Shown here one piece after another: positions 1-9,877 of a DNA stretch of 64,000 nucleotides. The stretch spans positions 62,001 through 126,000 of the forward strand of contig JBAKBP010004419.1 of assembly GCA_037953745.1 (NCBI GenBank). The letters run 5' to 3'. Within the stretch, counting starts at the first letter, position 1. Each line of letters opens with the position of its first letter. The stretch is from Lithodes maja. Taxonomy: Eukaryota > Arthropoda > Malacostraca > Decapoda > Lithodidae. The notes beneath the pieces are model-generated. The model had not been told where the DNA came from. It did not search any database and worked only from the letters and a program-made list of their open reading frames with translations. The translations under genes and the position numbers were made by a program.

Positions 1-2139
1 CTAGAACGCCATCAATCTCTGAAATCCATGATAAAAAAGTTTTGTTTTGAGACTGAGAAAGAGTGGGATGCCAACATTGACTGGCTTCTTTTTGCCGTTG
101 GAGAGTGCCCTCAAGAGTCGCTAGGATACTCCCCTTTTGAGTTGCTATATGGGCGTCAGATCAGAGGCCCTCTAAAGGTCTTGAAAGATTCTTGGTTTGT
201 GGAAGTATCTGATCATCCTTCTCGCACAGTTGCAGAGTACATCAATGAGTTAAAACTTCAGATGTCAAATGCAAGAGCGCTAGCACTGGTCAACCTTGAG
301 AAGAGTCCGTCAAGAATGAAAACCCACTACGATCGCAAGTCTGAAAGTAGAACATTTAGTCCTGGAGACAAAGTCCTTCTCTTCCTGCCCATTCCTGGTA
401 GTCCATTAAAAAGCAAATTTTGTGGCCCATATGTAGTCTCTCAGAAACTTTCCAAGCTAAACTATGTTGTTCGCACACCTGATCGAAGGAAGGATCAAAG
501 GATTGTTCACTTAAACCAGATGAAGGCTTACATAGAAAGGCCGCTTGAGGAGAATACCCCAATACTAGCTGTAAATACTGTACCACATTCTGTACCAGAC
601 TCGTGGGAATTGCAAAAGGTAGGAGACTCTGATGTGATTGAGTTTGGTGATCTTCCTTCACCTTGTGGAAGCCCAAAGAACAGCGAACTATTATGTACCT
701 TAGATCAATATTTGTCGGACATGTCGCCATCACGTAGAGATGATCTTAGGAAATTGCTTATAAGTTACCCTTCAGTCACATTGGATGTCCCTGGCTTTTG
801 CAAGGACCATCATCACGATGTTATCTTGACCTCACCAGAAGTAAGACCTATCAAACAATCACCATACAGACTAAACCCTCAGAAGCAAGAGATCATGAGA
901 AAGGAAATTGACTTTATGTTGGAGAAGTCCTTAGTGGAACCAAGTCATTCCCCTTGGGCGTCACCCTCTTTATTAGTCCCAAAACCAGACGGTAGTAGTA
1001 GGCTGTGTACTGATTACAGGAAAGTAAATGCAGTGACAGTCCCTGATGCATATCCACTACCTAGAATTGATGACCTAATAGATAAAGTAGGGGCTGCTAA
1101 GGTAGTTTCAACCATAGACTTGCAGAAGGGGTATTACCAAATTGGGATGACCGATAGAGCTAAAATCATCTCGGCTTTCACCACTCCTTTTGGGCTCTTC
1201 CAATATAGAGTCATGCCTTTTGGCGTGATGAATGCTCCTGCCACATTTCAAAGGGTCATGTCATATACTATTCAGGATTTAGAAGGTGTAGACACTTACT
1301 TAGATGACATCGTGATTATTTCAGATACTTGGGAAGATCATCTTTCCAGACTGGACAGGCTGATGGAGCGCTTGGCTGCTGCTGGATTCACCATCAACCT
1401 AGCCAAGTCTTGCTTTGGACGTGGATCAGTGACCTACCTTGGCCATGTGGTGGGTCAGGGTACTGCACGTCTCAAGGAAGCTAACGTAGAGACCATCACC
1501 GCCTTTCCCCAGCCAACTGACCGCAAATCCATCATGCGGTTTTTAGGGATGTGCGGATTCTACCGCAGATTCTGTCCGAACTTTGCAGCCATATCAGCGC
1601 CCCTCTCAGATCTTACAAGCCCAAAAATTAAGTTTGTCTGGACTCCCACCTGTACTGCTGCCTTTGACCAACTGAAGTGCCTCCTTTCATCCTACCTGGT
1701 ACTTCATGCTCCTGATTCCGCATTGCCTTACCATCTTCAGGTTGATGCGAGTGATAGAGGAGTCGGGGCAGTACTTCTGCAACCAGATAAGACAACTGGC
1801 GTCCTACATCCTGTCTCGTACTTCTCCGCCAAACTGAAGAGACACCAGAGGAGTTATTCCACAGTGGAGAAGGAGTGCTTGGCGATGGTATCAGCGGTGA
1901 AGAAGTTCGAATGTTATCTCCCTCAGCACTATCCACCAATCATCTATACTGACCACAACCCGCTTACTTTTCTGCACAAGATGAAGAACAACAACCAACG
2001 ACTTCTCCGGTGGGCTCTAAAGTTACAGGAGTACCATCTCATTGTTCGCCATATTCGTGGGGTAGACAATCGGATTGCAGACGCCTTGTCAAGAGATCTT
2101 CCACCTACAGCGGAGCCTATTCCTCCTCTCGCTACCTAG
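1..2139 (+). CDS. Pol polyprotein, partial: integrase C-terminus, reverse transcriptase, RNase H
   Basis: The frame is open from base 1, so the true start is upstream; the first ATG at 28 is internal. The first ~55 codons are the end of the integrase catalytic core: the ECPQESLGYSPFELLYGR stretch contains the expected third acidic residue. Next comes an integrase C-terminal domain (FSPGDKVLLFLPIPGSP, then GPYVV). A linker follows, then RT from about residue 280: KPDGSSRLCTDYRKVNAVTV, DLQKGYYQI, FGLFQYRVMPFGVMNAPATF and catalytic YLDD near base 1297. RNase H follows with VDASDRGVGAVL, the catalytic-type E in TVEKECLAM, YTDHNPL and a terminal DALSR. No stops or frameshifts interrupt this part, so the enzyme half looks intact. 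The order integrase-RT-RNase H is unusual for Ty3/gypsy. The reading ends 38 bases before the LTR, so no extra envelope gene is present. Confidence 0.9.
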   Translation, partial: LERHQSLKSMIKKFCFETEKEWDANIDWLLFAVGECPQESLGYSPFELLYGRQIRGPLKVLKDSWFVEVSDHPSRTVAEYINELKLQMSNARALALVNLEKSPSRMKTHYDRKSESRTFSPGDKVLLFLPIPGSPLKSKFCGPYVVSQKLSKLNYVVRTPDRRKDQRIVHLNQMKAYIERPLEENTPILAVNTVPHSVPDSWELQKVGDSDVIEFGDLPSPCGSPKNSELLCTLDQYLSDMSPSRRDDLRKLLISYPSVTLDVPGFCKDHHHDVILTSPEVRPIKQSPYRLNPQKQEIMRKEIDFMLEKSLVEPSHSPWASPSLLVPKPDGSSRLCTDYRKVNAVTVPDAYPLPRIDDLIDKVGAAKVVSTIDLQKGYYQIGMTDRAKIISAFTTPFGLFQYRVMPFGVMNAPATFQRVMSYTIQDLEGVDTYLDDIVIISDTWEDHLSRLDRLMERLAAAGFTINLAKSCFGRGSVTYLGHVVGQGTARLKEANVETITAFPQPTDRKSIMRFLGMCGFYRRFCPNFAAISAPLSDLTSPKIKFVWTPTCTAAFDQLKCLLSSYLVLHAPDSALPYHLQVDASDRGVGAVLLQPDKTTGVLHPVSYFSAKLKRHQRSYSTVEKECLAMVSAVKKFECYLPQHYPPIIYTDHNPLTFLHKMKNNNQRLLRWALKLQEYHLIVRHIRGVDNRIADALSRDLPPTAEPIPPLAT

Positions 2140-2177
2140 TCCTCTTCGCTCCCCTTCGAGGACTTTAAGGGGGGAGG

Positions 2178-2608
2178 TGTCACGGACCTGTAGGCTCTGA
2201 CTGTACGGGTTCACTTCCACCCTTCAAACGCATCAACCAGTCTGAGATCGGGGTCGGGGCTTCAAGCAACCAAACCAACAGAGGCCCGAAACTTCGCATC
2301 CCAATATCCTTCTTACTTCTATCCCTCTCATTTTGATCGAGCAGAGTTTCGAAGTCTCGCTCAATAAATATGTAATTCAAATTAAAGTTCAATGGTATCT
2401 CTGCTCATGACCACCAGGGGGTGGAAGTTTCTTTTCTGGTCACATTAAATCTACCGTAGTCAATGATGGGACGGGAATAATGAGTGGGGTCAGTGTTATC
2501 TTAGACTTACTCGGTGCAACGTTCTCGGGAATATCGCTTCCAGAAAGCGTTGTTTTAAAACTCCAGGAACTACCCCCCTTCGGTTTGACTACGGGAGATA
2601 TCGTGACT
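2178..2608 (+). repeat. 3' LTR of the Gmr1-like element
   Basis: A purine tract (AAGGGGGGAGG) directly precedes TGTCACG at 2178. The other end is placed at CGTGACT (2602-2608), which is the inverse of TGTCACG with one mismatch at the last base. The length is about 431 bp. An AATAAA at 2363-2368 is a possible polyadenylation signal. The 5' LTR is not in the window, so the right boundary rests only on the terminal inverted repeat. Confidence 0.7.
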
Positions 2609-3059
2609 ATAACTTATATTTTCATTTTGATTTTCTTTTTGTTTTCATTTTGTATAAATTAAATATTTTGCATTAATATTAATTACCATTGTATTTGTTT
2701 TATTTTGTTTTATAACTTTAAATTATAATTATATAATACATAATAGTTTTGTTATATTACTTAAATTTTATTTTATTATATTAACAAAAATTGTGTATTC
2801 TTTTCTTATCCATATATATTTATACCCTAAATGATTAAATGAAGTGAGGAAGATTAACCCTATATAATATCCAGAAGACTACTTTGAAATCTGATTAAAA
2901 TACGAGAACAACTCTTAAATTAAAATATCATCTTAGTAATAAATATTAAAATACGAGAACTACTCTTAAAGAGACTTTACCTTAATACAAGTGCTAAATT
3001 AATAAAAGTACTTATCCATACTGAACACCCTTAAATTAAAGTTCAGTCTTTGTGTTCAA
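2609..3059. other. AT-rich stretch, no gene seen
   Basis: Very AT-rich sequence with a short imperfect direct repeat (AAAATACGAGAAC.ACTCTTAAA at about 2897 and 2948). It may be the heavily decayed outer part of the antisense LTR that becomes recognisable from about 3060. Confidence 0.4.
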
Positions 3060-3504
3060 CCTAAAGGTCACCCTCTAGACTCCTTCGGGGCCAAATCTTT
3101 AACTAAGCTAGTTCGACTAGTCTCTCCAAACTTTGGGTTGTAACACACTCTACAGCAACCTAGACCTCAAAATGCTTGTGTAGAAATAATGGGAATGCAT
3201 AAAAGAGTATATGATCGAATCCAGCTAATGTCTACCCGGGTTAATAAAGTCTAGCTGGGATGCGCAAAGGTACAGAATTCTGGTGGAGCAAGGCAGCTCC
3301 TAGCCTAGTGTGGACCTTGGGTTTGTGCGGCCTGATTACGTTAATATGAAGGGATGCTCTCTTGAGGATTCTCTATCTCAAGTATAGAGTATCCTCCTGG
3401 CGACCCTCAAAAGTAAAAGCAAATAGAGTTAGAACAGTGTTGGGTGGATTAGGCAAGCAGCCCTCACGCACTACACAGTCTAAACTCCAAGGTACACAGA
3501 CAAA
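3060..3504 (-). repeat. Degraded antisense LTR, part 1 (split by element A)
   Basis: On the minus strand this matches the middle of the long LTRs seen elsewhere in the window: the CTCTCTTGAG block, CTGGCGACCCTC and CTAGCTGGGAT all occur in the antisense LTR at 30180-31677. The match stops at the insertion point of element A and resumes after it at 11713, so one old LTR was split. The left end cannot be fixed. Confidence 0.65.
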
Positions 3505-3508
3505 AGAT

Positions 3509-5339
3509 TGTGACGCATGTCGAGTATGAGCATGCTGTACAGAACGCCCAGTCAGGCCCCACTCTCGCTAGGATCGTCGGGGCAGGAACTTTGGCTGTAG
3601 TCTGTGTAGAGTTTCCTAACTCAGTTTATGTGAACCGTTGTACTATAAGTATTATCATAATGTATTTTGTTTATTTATAAGTCAACGAGTTCTATTTTAT
3701 ATCATTAGATATAAGTATTGTGTGTGGGACTTGTATGTAATGATGAGAGGAGAGAGATATTATGTAACGGAGGACAGTGTGCGCGCCACGAGGTGTGTAG
3801 GCCTCACTCCCTCCTCCCTCCTTCCCCCCTCCCTCCCCCCTCATCAAGAGCGTGGGAATCCTTTGTCGATCCCAGATTGAGAGAGAGAATGTGACGTCAT
3901 GATTGCCGTTATGCTCGCTACGGGGCCGAGTATAAAAAGGGAGGTCTCGCCATTTTTAGATCAGAACTCATCAGGCAAAGCGACCTCTCATATCCCTTGC
4001 AACTATCGATATTCTTCCGACTGATGTGAACTTTCTCTACTCTCTGAACAGCCTATTTTCTTCTCTTCTCGTCCCTTTTTAACCAATGACCCCTTTGGTG
4101 CAGATTTAGTCAGCCAAAGTATTATCGCTTGAGTTCTCACGAGATAAGTGCCTGTTAGATAGCCTATTTTTGGAAGGGTTAACTAGAATAGGATTGATTG
4201 ATGTTTGTTGCACTCGTATATGTATTTCCCTGTGTACTATTATTCATGTTCCTGTTTTCTGCTGGTTTAGGTAATGCTAGACTGGGATAGGGTTCCTAGA
4301 GTTGTGATTTCCTATGAGTGCTAGGTTGGTTGAACCAGCACAATTGCAACGGAGACGTGGGAAGCCTAGGGGGTCTTTTTGATTGTGTACCGTGGGAGTT
4401 TAGCACTGTGTTGCGAGTGAGGGCTTTTGCCTGTGCCACCCAACACTGTGCTATCTCATTTGCTTGACTTTGAGAGGATCGCCAGGAGAGAACCAGATAC
4501 TAGTGATCTGGATCTCTCAAGAGAGCATCCCGTCAATTACCGTAATTTGGCCGCACAGTCTTAAGGACCTCGCTAGGCTACGAGCCGCTTGCTCAGCCAT
4601 TGTCTCTTAACCTTAGATATCCCAGCTAGACTTTGCTCGACCAGCAGATACAGTATAGTATTGAAGCTTCTCCTTATGTATATTATTGTTTAAGCACTAT
4701 TGATTTCATGTGTGGCACGCTTAGCTACTTCAGAGATTAGTGGCCCACGAGCACAATCTTAGTAGGCTATTGCCAGTGCATTGTCGGAGTACTTCTTCTT
4801 AATGTTTGCCATATCCTATTGCTTATTCTTATAATTCTTCTTATGTCAATTTAAAGCCTTTAATTACCAGTGAGTTATTCATTAAATTGCTGTTCAAAAT
4901 CCGATACTTACTTCTTATGAGTATTCGAGAAGCATCTAACTTATCAGAAGATTCCTTGCTTGATGCTCGAGGACTATTGTTTAACGTAACGTAATAGTGC
5001 CGATCCGAAGTAGAGGGTGGAGGACTTCTTAAGTTCTTAGTTCAAGGGTGGATTACTTCGGCTTCGGCCAACACTATTCTTTAGTGTTGTAGTACTTTCT
5101 TCTTTGTTTGATTGTTGACCAGACTAGATAACTCCCGTCTGTTATTAGTCTGTTGTGTGAAACGCTAGTACCGAGTTCTTGTATACCCCGTTATAGCAGA
5201 TAGAACTCTGGAGGGTAGTGGCGTTTTTTGTTCGGCTGGCAGTACTCTGGGGTTGGGATCGTGTGTTTCCGTTGTGGCAGCGAGCCATACTCGAGTCCTG
5301 TGTAAGAGCCCTAGTGTACCCGAGTGCCCGGTCGTAACA
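3509..5339 (+). repeat. 5' LTR of element A (1831 bp)
   Basis: Starts TGTGACGCATG and ends GTCGTAACA; near-identical to 9878-11708. If transcription starts about 32 bp after the TATA box, U3 is only ~454 bp and R plus U5 is ~1.38 kb, an unusually long transcribed part. Small reading frames inside are the same in both LTR copies and show no known domain. Confidence 0.93.
3892..3967 (+). promoter_or_regulatory. LTR core promoter of element A: CRE-type site, TATA box, initiator
   Basis: A palindromic TGACGTCA (CREB/ATF-type) lies at 3892-3899, TATAAAAAGG at 3931-3940, and an arthropod-like initiator TCAGAAC at 3961, with the likely +1 A about 32 bp after the first T of the TATA box. The same arrangement recurs in the 3' LTR (TATA at about 10300). 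Use as a promoter is inferred from spacing. Confidence 0.7.
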
Positions 5340-5341
5340 AA

Positions 5342-5353
5342 TGGCGACCTTGC
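5342..5353 (+). other. Primer-binding site of element A
   Basis: TGGCGACCTTGC begins two bases after the LTR end. The same 12-mer stands next to the 5' LTRs of elements B (antisense) and C. The leading TGGCGACC resembles the arginine-tRNA primer sites of mdg1/412-type elements; the tRNA assignment is tentative. Confidence 0.75.
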
Positions 5354-5556
5354 TTAGGATTTTGTGAACAGTATAATTTTTTGCAGAGTTGTACAACATT
5401 TGTTTGTTCGTACTTTAGCGTACATATTGAAGAATATTTTTTTTTTTTGTAAGGCAATTAGGAGAGCATTTAAGAGACTCCAGTTAATTTAGTAATTAGT
5501 GCTTGCATAAGGGAGTTTAACACTTTTGTCTCGAGAATTTTTTGGTGAACTTCAGT

Positions 5557-8500
5557 ATGTCGGGCCCTAGTACTGACGAGGAGCGAGAGATGCTAAGTGA
5601 GGAGGTGCCGTTAGTAACTAGTGAGGAGGATGCTAGACTTTTTGTGAGTAAGCGGTACCACGTGACGGAGGAGAGGCTGACTGGGGTGAATGTTTATGGC
5701 TTGCACCTGATAGCCAAGGTTTTGGGTCTATCCAATGTAGGAGGGATGTCCAAGGGGGAGCTGATTTCCTGGGTGTTGCGTGGGCGACATGGGGTTTCGG
5801 AGGAGAGGGCGTTTGGGGGGGTTCCTCCCCAGATCCCCTCTCACTCGACTCCCACAGTGCTGTCCACTCAGTTGCCGGAGGTTAGCACTCTCCCACAGAG
5901 GGATGAGCATTGGAAGATTGGAGTGCCCTCGGGCGGTGCGTATGGTGGTTCCCCAGTTCTTGCCCCCCCTCCTTCAGTAGTGGCAGCTCCCTCTTCCGGC
6001 CTGTCTCCTGAGATGATATTTAAACTCGAGCTTGCTAAGATGGAGAATGAGGCTAGGAAGCAGGAGATGGAGAATGAGACTAGGAGGCAGGAGAATGAGA
6101 CTAGGAGGCAGGAGAATGAGACTAGGAAGCAGGAGAATGAGACTAGGAAGCAGGAGAAGGAGATTGAGGCTGAGATTAGGAGGCACGAGGCTGAGCTTAG
6201 GTACGACTCAGAGAAATATTGTGCTCAAATAGATTTAGATAAGACTCGTGCAGAGTCGACAGGGATTCGGATGGGCCGTGAGGGCCAAGTAAGAGAACAG
6301 TCCTTGTCTCACTTAGTCAAATTGGTGCCGGCATTTAGTGAAACTGAAGTCACAGAATTTTTTAATCGTTTTGAGAAGAAGTGTAGGGAGCATAATTGGC
6401 CTGAAGAGAAGTGGGCAGCTCTAGTCTCCTCAAGACTTACGGGTAAGGGTCTGAAGGCTTATGATGCACTGCCTTTAGAGTCTTGCATTGACTACCCAGT
6501 ATTGAAGAGAGCTGTCCTACGGGCATACGAGTTGCAACCAGAAACATATCGATTGAAGTTTCGGGGTGTTACGAAGACTAGGGAGGCGACCTTTCTTGAA
6601 CATGCCCGGGACTTAAAAGATGCACTTGCTAACTGGACACGTTCTGAGAAAGCTGAGACGGCCGAACAGTTGACTGAGCTGTTTCTGCTCGAGCAGTTTT
6701 ATAAGTGTACTGGTGCAGATATGACTTTAACTATTAAAGAAAAGAACCCTAAAACTCTACAGGAGGCAGCTGAGATGGCTGACCTCCGGCTATCATTAAT
6801 TCGTGGGTGCGGGTCTGCCCAGCGTAGTGAGGCAGGTAACAAGGGGCGTGACACCCCACCCCCCCGAGTTAGTGATATACATTATGCAAACAAGTACAAG
6901 AGCTATGATACCAAGACTGACCACAAGACTAGCACCGTCCCATTTAAGAAGGGGCCGGGCCCTTCCCAGTACCAAGGGAAGCCCAGAGGGGAGTTGGAGT
7001 GTTATCATTGTCATGAAAAGGGGCACTTTGCAAGAGTCTGTCCTAGCAAACCACCTACAGCAGCTGTGTCTTTGGCCTGCAACATTGGTGTGTCTCCGAA
7101 GTTTTCTGAGTTTGCCCGGGGCAGTTCGTCAGAGGCTGAGGCACAGCCAATGCAGAAGCACCTGGGAGGCTCGAACCCTGCTCAGGATGTTTTTTGCGAC
7201 CATAGAGGACGGGGTTGCGTGATGTGGGCGGGGCGCAAGCATGGAGTAGAGGTCTTGCGTGATACAGGTGCTTCCCAGACTCTGATGAATAACTTGACTG
7301 GCTACCCTATAAATGTGGCTCGGGTGGTAGTGGTGCAGGGTATTAATGCAACTCGGTCATACCCGCTGGTGCGGTTGGAGTTGGAGGTGGATGGTGTGAC
7401 ACGTGAATTGGATGTCGGGATTGTGGAGAAACTGCCAGTGGAGGGCGTCGACCTTCTTCTCGGCAACGACTTTGCAATGCCCGCTTCTGAGGTTCTACCC
7501 TTAGTCGTTGCCGAGAGGACGGCCGACGTGAGTAGGGAAGAGCAAGAGTGGGTCGAGCGGTGCCAGACACAACCCATGGCGTGTGTTGTCACCCGAGCTC
7601 GGGCAGAAAAAGTGTCACAGCCTAGTCCTCCGTCTTCAGACCAGCAGAGGAACGATCAACAGGAGGAGGCTAAGGCTGGAGTTGGTTTTAAGAGTTTTGA
7701 CTCGGCGGCTCTCCTGGGTGATTTAGTATTGGCACCTATGTTGGAGTCTGGAGAGGCCCCAGGACCTGTCACAGTTAGTGAGGAGGTAGGGCCGGAAGAG
7801 ACTCCGGGGCAGCAACGTTGCACACGGAGAGAAAAAAGGGTTGCTCAGTTTGATATTGGGGAAGGACTTGGGTTGCTTCGGAAGCATCTAGACAGGTTGG
7901 TTCCCTCAGATATTTGTAAACTGCAGTTGGAGGATCCGGAAGTTCAGAAGTGTGGTAATGGTGCTGTCGAGATTAAACACGAGGACGGGGAAGCATGTCA
8001 TGTGAACCTGTTGGAGGAGTTTGTGAGGCAACCACCTGAGCAGCCTACTGTCCCTGCGTTGGTCTGCCGCGGCCAAGGTGGAGAAGGAGAGGGGGGCAGT
8101 AGGGCACAGGTGGAGGAGAGTAGGGATTGTTATGTCTCGGCGGAGCCGTGGGCGGGGGACACGAGTCTGGTGGCTGTGGAAGCGCTAGAGCACCTGCCTG
8201 AGCAGCAGTGTGCAGCACTCCAGCACCAGCTCGGTTCATACCCCACTGGTCGTGCCGAGCCCCTGAGTCTCACAACTCGGACGGTGCGAGATGTTCCGCG
8301 GGCAGGTCACGTGAATGTAAAAAGACCGTTAGCCTCGTTGTTTCGGTGGTTTAAGGTGGGCGACGAGGCTTTGGCATGGTTGCCAGGTCAGGGTCGACCC
8401 ATGGCTGCCAAGGGTGGTGGTCAAAAGGAGGACATTGAGCAGATTGGTAAGGTCGGCTGTGGTATCGCAGTGCCCGGTCGTCGCATAGCCTCCCAATGCT

Positions 8501-9393
8501 GCTCTAGTCTAATGCAACAGCCCTACCATAGACCGACTGTATCTGGCCATGTCGCTGAAAGCGGTGATGCTGCGCAGGCAGATGTCGTCACAAGGAATGC
8601 GGGGGTGCGCATGTACGGTATCGGCGGGGAAGCCTTAGCAATAATGAACTGTGGGAGTGACTGCACGGGTGGTACTGATTGTCCCTCTCATGACCTGGCT
8701 GTTCTAGGGACGAAGGTGGAGAAGGAGGGAGACTACAGGTTAGAAGCTGCGGTCTCGGCTGGGTTGTGGGAGGGCACTAGGCATGTTGTTCGTGGAGACA
8801 GTGCAAGGCAGTTATTTACTAGGCTATGGCAGTACTTTCGCATGTTTGTTGCTTCTCCAGGCCTGATGTACGGGGTAGAATCCGACATGCAGGCTGGAGA
8901 TAGTGCAAGGCTCAGTTTAATTCCCTACCGTATAAATCCTGCTCGACAGCCTATGGTGCAAGCAGAGCTGGATTACGTGTGGACGAAGGATCTGAGGGAT
9001 AAGGAATGTCGTGAGTGGTCGTTGCTTGTAACTTTGTCCGAGCGTGCTAAAGAGGTATGTGGTTTTGTTGTGGACGGGAGTACCTACCAGTGCAATGTTG
9101 TGCCTGACGGACTTAAGAATGCACCAGCAACGTGTCAGAGCCTGATGAATGAAAGTGAAAAGGACAATGATGCGCTGGGGCATTTCGAGATCTATGTTCC
9201 AGCCTATGGTCCGGTCGGTGTAGTTTACCCAGATCATTACCCTCTCGAGATCTTGGACCAGTTTCACAATCGGAATATGAGGCTGACCAGGTGGTCACTA
9301 AGGTTATTGGTATATAACCTGGACATAAGCCATATTGCCGGTTGTGACAACGAGGTTGCATGTGGTCGTTCAGGGGTATATGATCCTGGGTAA
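5557..9393 (+). CDS. Gag-protease-compressed pol polyprotein of element A
   Basis: The ATG at 5557 is chosen because the frame upstream holds only non-ATG codons. Order: an N-terminal helical, SAP-like region (to ~residue 80); a proline/serine linker; a charged coiled coil at about 158-222 built from repeated E-N-E-T-R-[RK]-Q units; a capsid region at ~250-415 with a SCAN-like end (LLEQFYKCTG, then KEKNPKTLQEAAEMAD); a CCHC knuckle CYHCHEKGHFARVC (~480); and an aspartic protease with DTGAS (~568) and LLGNDF (~633). Then comes a linker, an integrase C-terminal-like part (WFKVGDEALAWLPGQGRPM, later PYHRPT), an RT start (PYRINPARQP near 1122), DGLKNAPAT, and an RNase H tail (YPDHYPLEIL, MRLTRWSLRL, IAGCDN). 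The integrase core, RT YxDD and RNase H core are missing, yet no stop occurs. Relative to element C it lacks ~48 residues of RT after CTTTG at 9032. Gag and protease may work; pol cannot. Confidence 0.88.
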   Translation: MSGPSTDEEREMLSEEVPLVTSEEDARLFVSKRYHVTEERLTGVNVYGLHLIAKVLGLSNVGGMSKGELISWVLRGRHGVSEERAFGGVPPQIPSHSTPTVLSTQLPEVSTLPQRDEHWKIGVPSGGAYGGSPVLAPPPSVVAAPSSGLSPEMIFKLELAKMENEARKQEMENETRRQENETRRQENETRKQENETRKQEKEIEAEIRRHEAELRYDSEKYCAQIDLDKTRAESTGIRMGREGQVREQSLSHLVKLVPAFSETEVTEFFNRFEKKCREHNWPEEKWAALVSSRLTGKGLKAYDALPLESCIDYPVLKRAVLRAYELQPETYRLKFRGVTKTREATFLEHARDLKDALANWTRSEKAETAEQLTELFLLEQFYKCTGADMTLTIKEKNPKTLQEAAEMADLRLSLIRGCGSAQRSEAGNKGRDTPPPRVSDIHYANKYKSYDTKTDHKTSTVPFKKGPGPSQYQGKPRGELECYHCHEKGHFARVCPSKPPTAAVSLACNIGVSPKFSEFARGSSSEAEAQPMQKHLGGSNPAQDVFCDHRGRGCVMWAGRKHGVEVLRDTGASQTLMNNLTGYPINVARVVVVQGINATRSYPLVRLELEVDGVTRELDVGIVEKLPVEGVDLLLGNDFAMPASEVLPLVVAERTADVSREEQEWVERCQTQPMACVVTRARAEKVSQPSPPSSDQQRNDQQEEAKAGVGFKSFDSAALLGDLVLAPMLESGEAPGPVTVSEEVGPEETPGQQRCTRREKRVAQFDIGEGLGLLRKHLDRLVPSDICKLQLEDPEVQKCGNGAVEIKHEDGEACHVNLLEEFVRQPPEQPTVPALVCRGQGGEGEGGSRAQVEESRDCYVSAEPWAGDTSLVAVEALEHLPEQQCAALQHQLGSYPTGRAEPLSLTTRTVRDVPRAGHVNVKRPLASLFRWFKVGDEALAWLPGQGRPMAAKGGGQKEDIEQIGKVGCGIAVPGRRIASQCCSSLMQQPYHRPTVSGHVAESGDAAQADVVTRNAGVRMYGIGGEALAIMNCGSDCTGGTDCPSHDLAVLGTKVEKEGDYRLEAAVSAGLWEGTRHVVRGDSARQLFTRLWQYFRMFVASPGLMYGVESDMQAGDSARLSLIPYRINPARQPMVQAELDYVWTKDLRDKECREWSLLVTLSERAKEVCGFVVDGSTYQCNVVPDGLKNAPATCQSLMNESEKDNDALGHFEIYVPAYGPVGVVYPDHYPLEILDQFHNRNMRLTRWSLRLLVYNLDISHIAGCDNEVACGRSGVYDPG

Positions 9394-9877
9394 ATTGACA
9401 CACGGGTAGCCTCCTGCTTTGGTTTGAGTAGTATTTTGCGCTTGGTGCTTGTTGGCTCGCGGTTGTAGCCCAGCGTATTGGGTCGTAAAGCAGGATTGTT
9501 GAGCGTTTGGTATAGAAGAAAATAGGCTGCCCTTATAGTGCAGCCGAAAAAAACATATTAAAATATAAAAATCATATAAAAACTCTTTCTTTTTGATGAA
9601 GATAATTGTATAAGTTTGTCATAGCCTATAAGGTTTGAGTAGTCCACGAACTATCAAACGGCTGAGCTGCTGTAAGCTCGCTCTGGGAGCATGATATTGT
9701 GTCTTTTACTATTGTTGGGAGGAGTTATGAAATGTGAATTTTTTTTTTATAAGATGTGTTTTAGTGATAAACTCAGCGTTGTTTTAGTGCCATGCGGTCG
9801 CTGGGTGTGAGGGGTTTGATGGGGTTCTGTATATCAGATTTTAGCTCAGGGATGAGCAAGTAAAATCTTGGGGGAGG
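9394..9877 (+). other. 3' untranslated region and purine tract of element A
   Basis: No reading frame of note. It is near-identical to 58347-58834 in element C. It ends with CTTGGGGGAGG, the purine tract that primes plus-strand synthesis, immediately before the 3' LTR. Confidence 0.8.

Larger units (their letters stand above)
1..2608 (+). mobile_element. Ty3/gypsy LTR retrotransposon, 3' part, Gmr1-like pol order
   Basis: This is the 3' portion of an LTR retrotransposon that begins before the window. It holds the end of the integrase, then reverse transcriptase and RNase H in one frame, a purine tract and a 3' LTR. In ordinary Ty3/gypsy elements integrase follows RNase H; here it precedes RT. 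That order is known from the Gmr1-like group of Ty3/gypsy elements. The RT and RNase H are of Ty3/gypsy type (YLDD motif). The 5' LTR, gag, protease and integrase N-terminus lie outside the window, so completeness cannot be judged. Confidence 0.88.

Noticed and set aside
3638..3880. 80-codon frame in element A's LTR, repeated at 10007
   Set aside because: Its conservation follows from LTR identity; it spans U3 upstream of the promoter and has no recognisable protein features.
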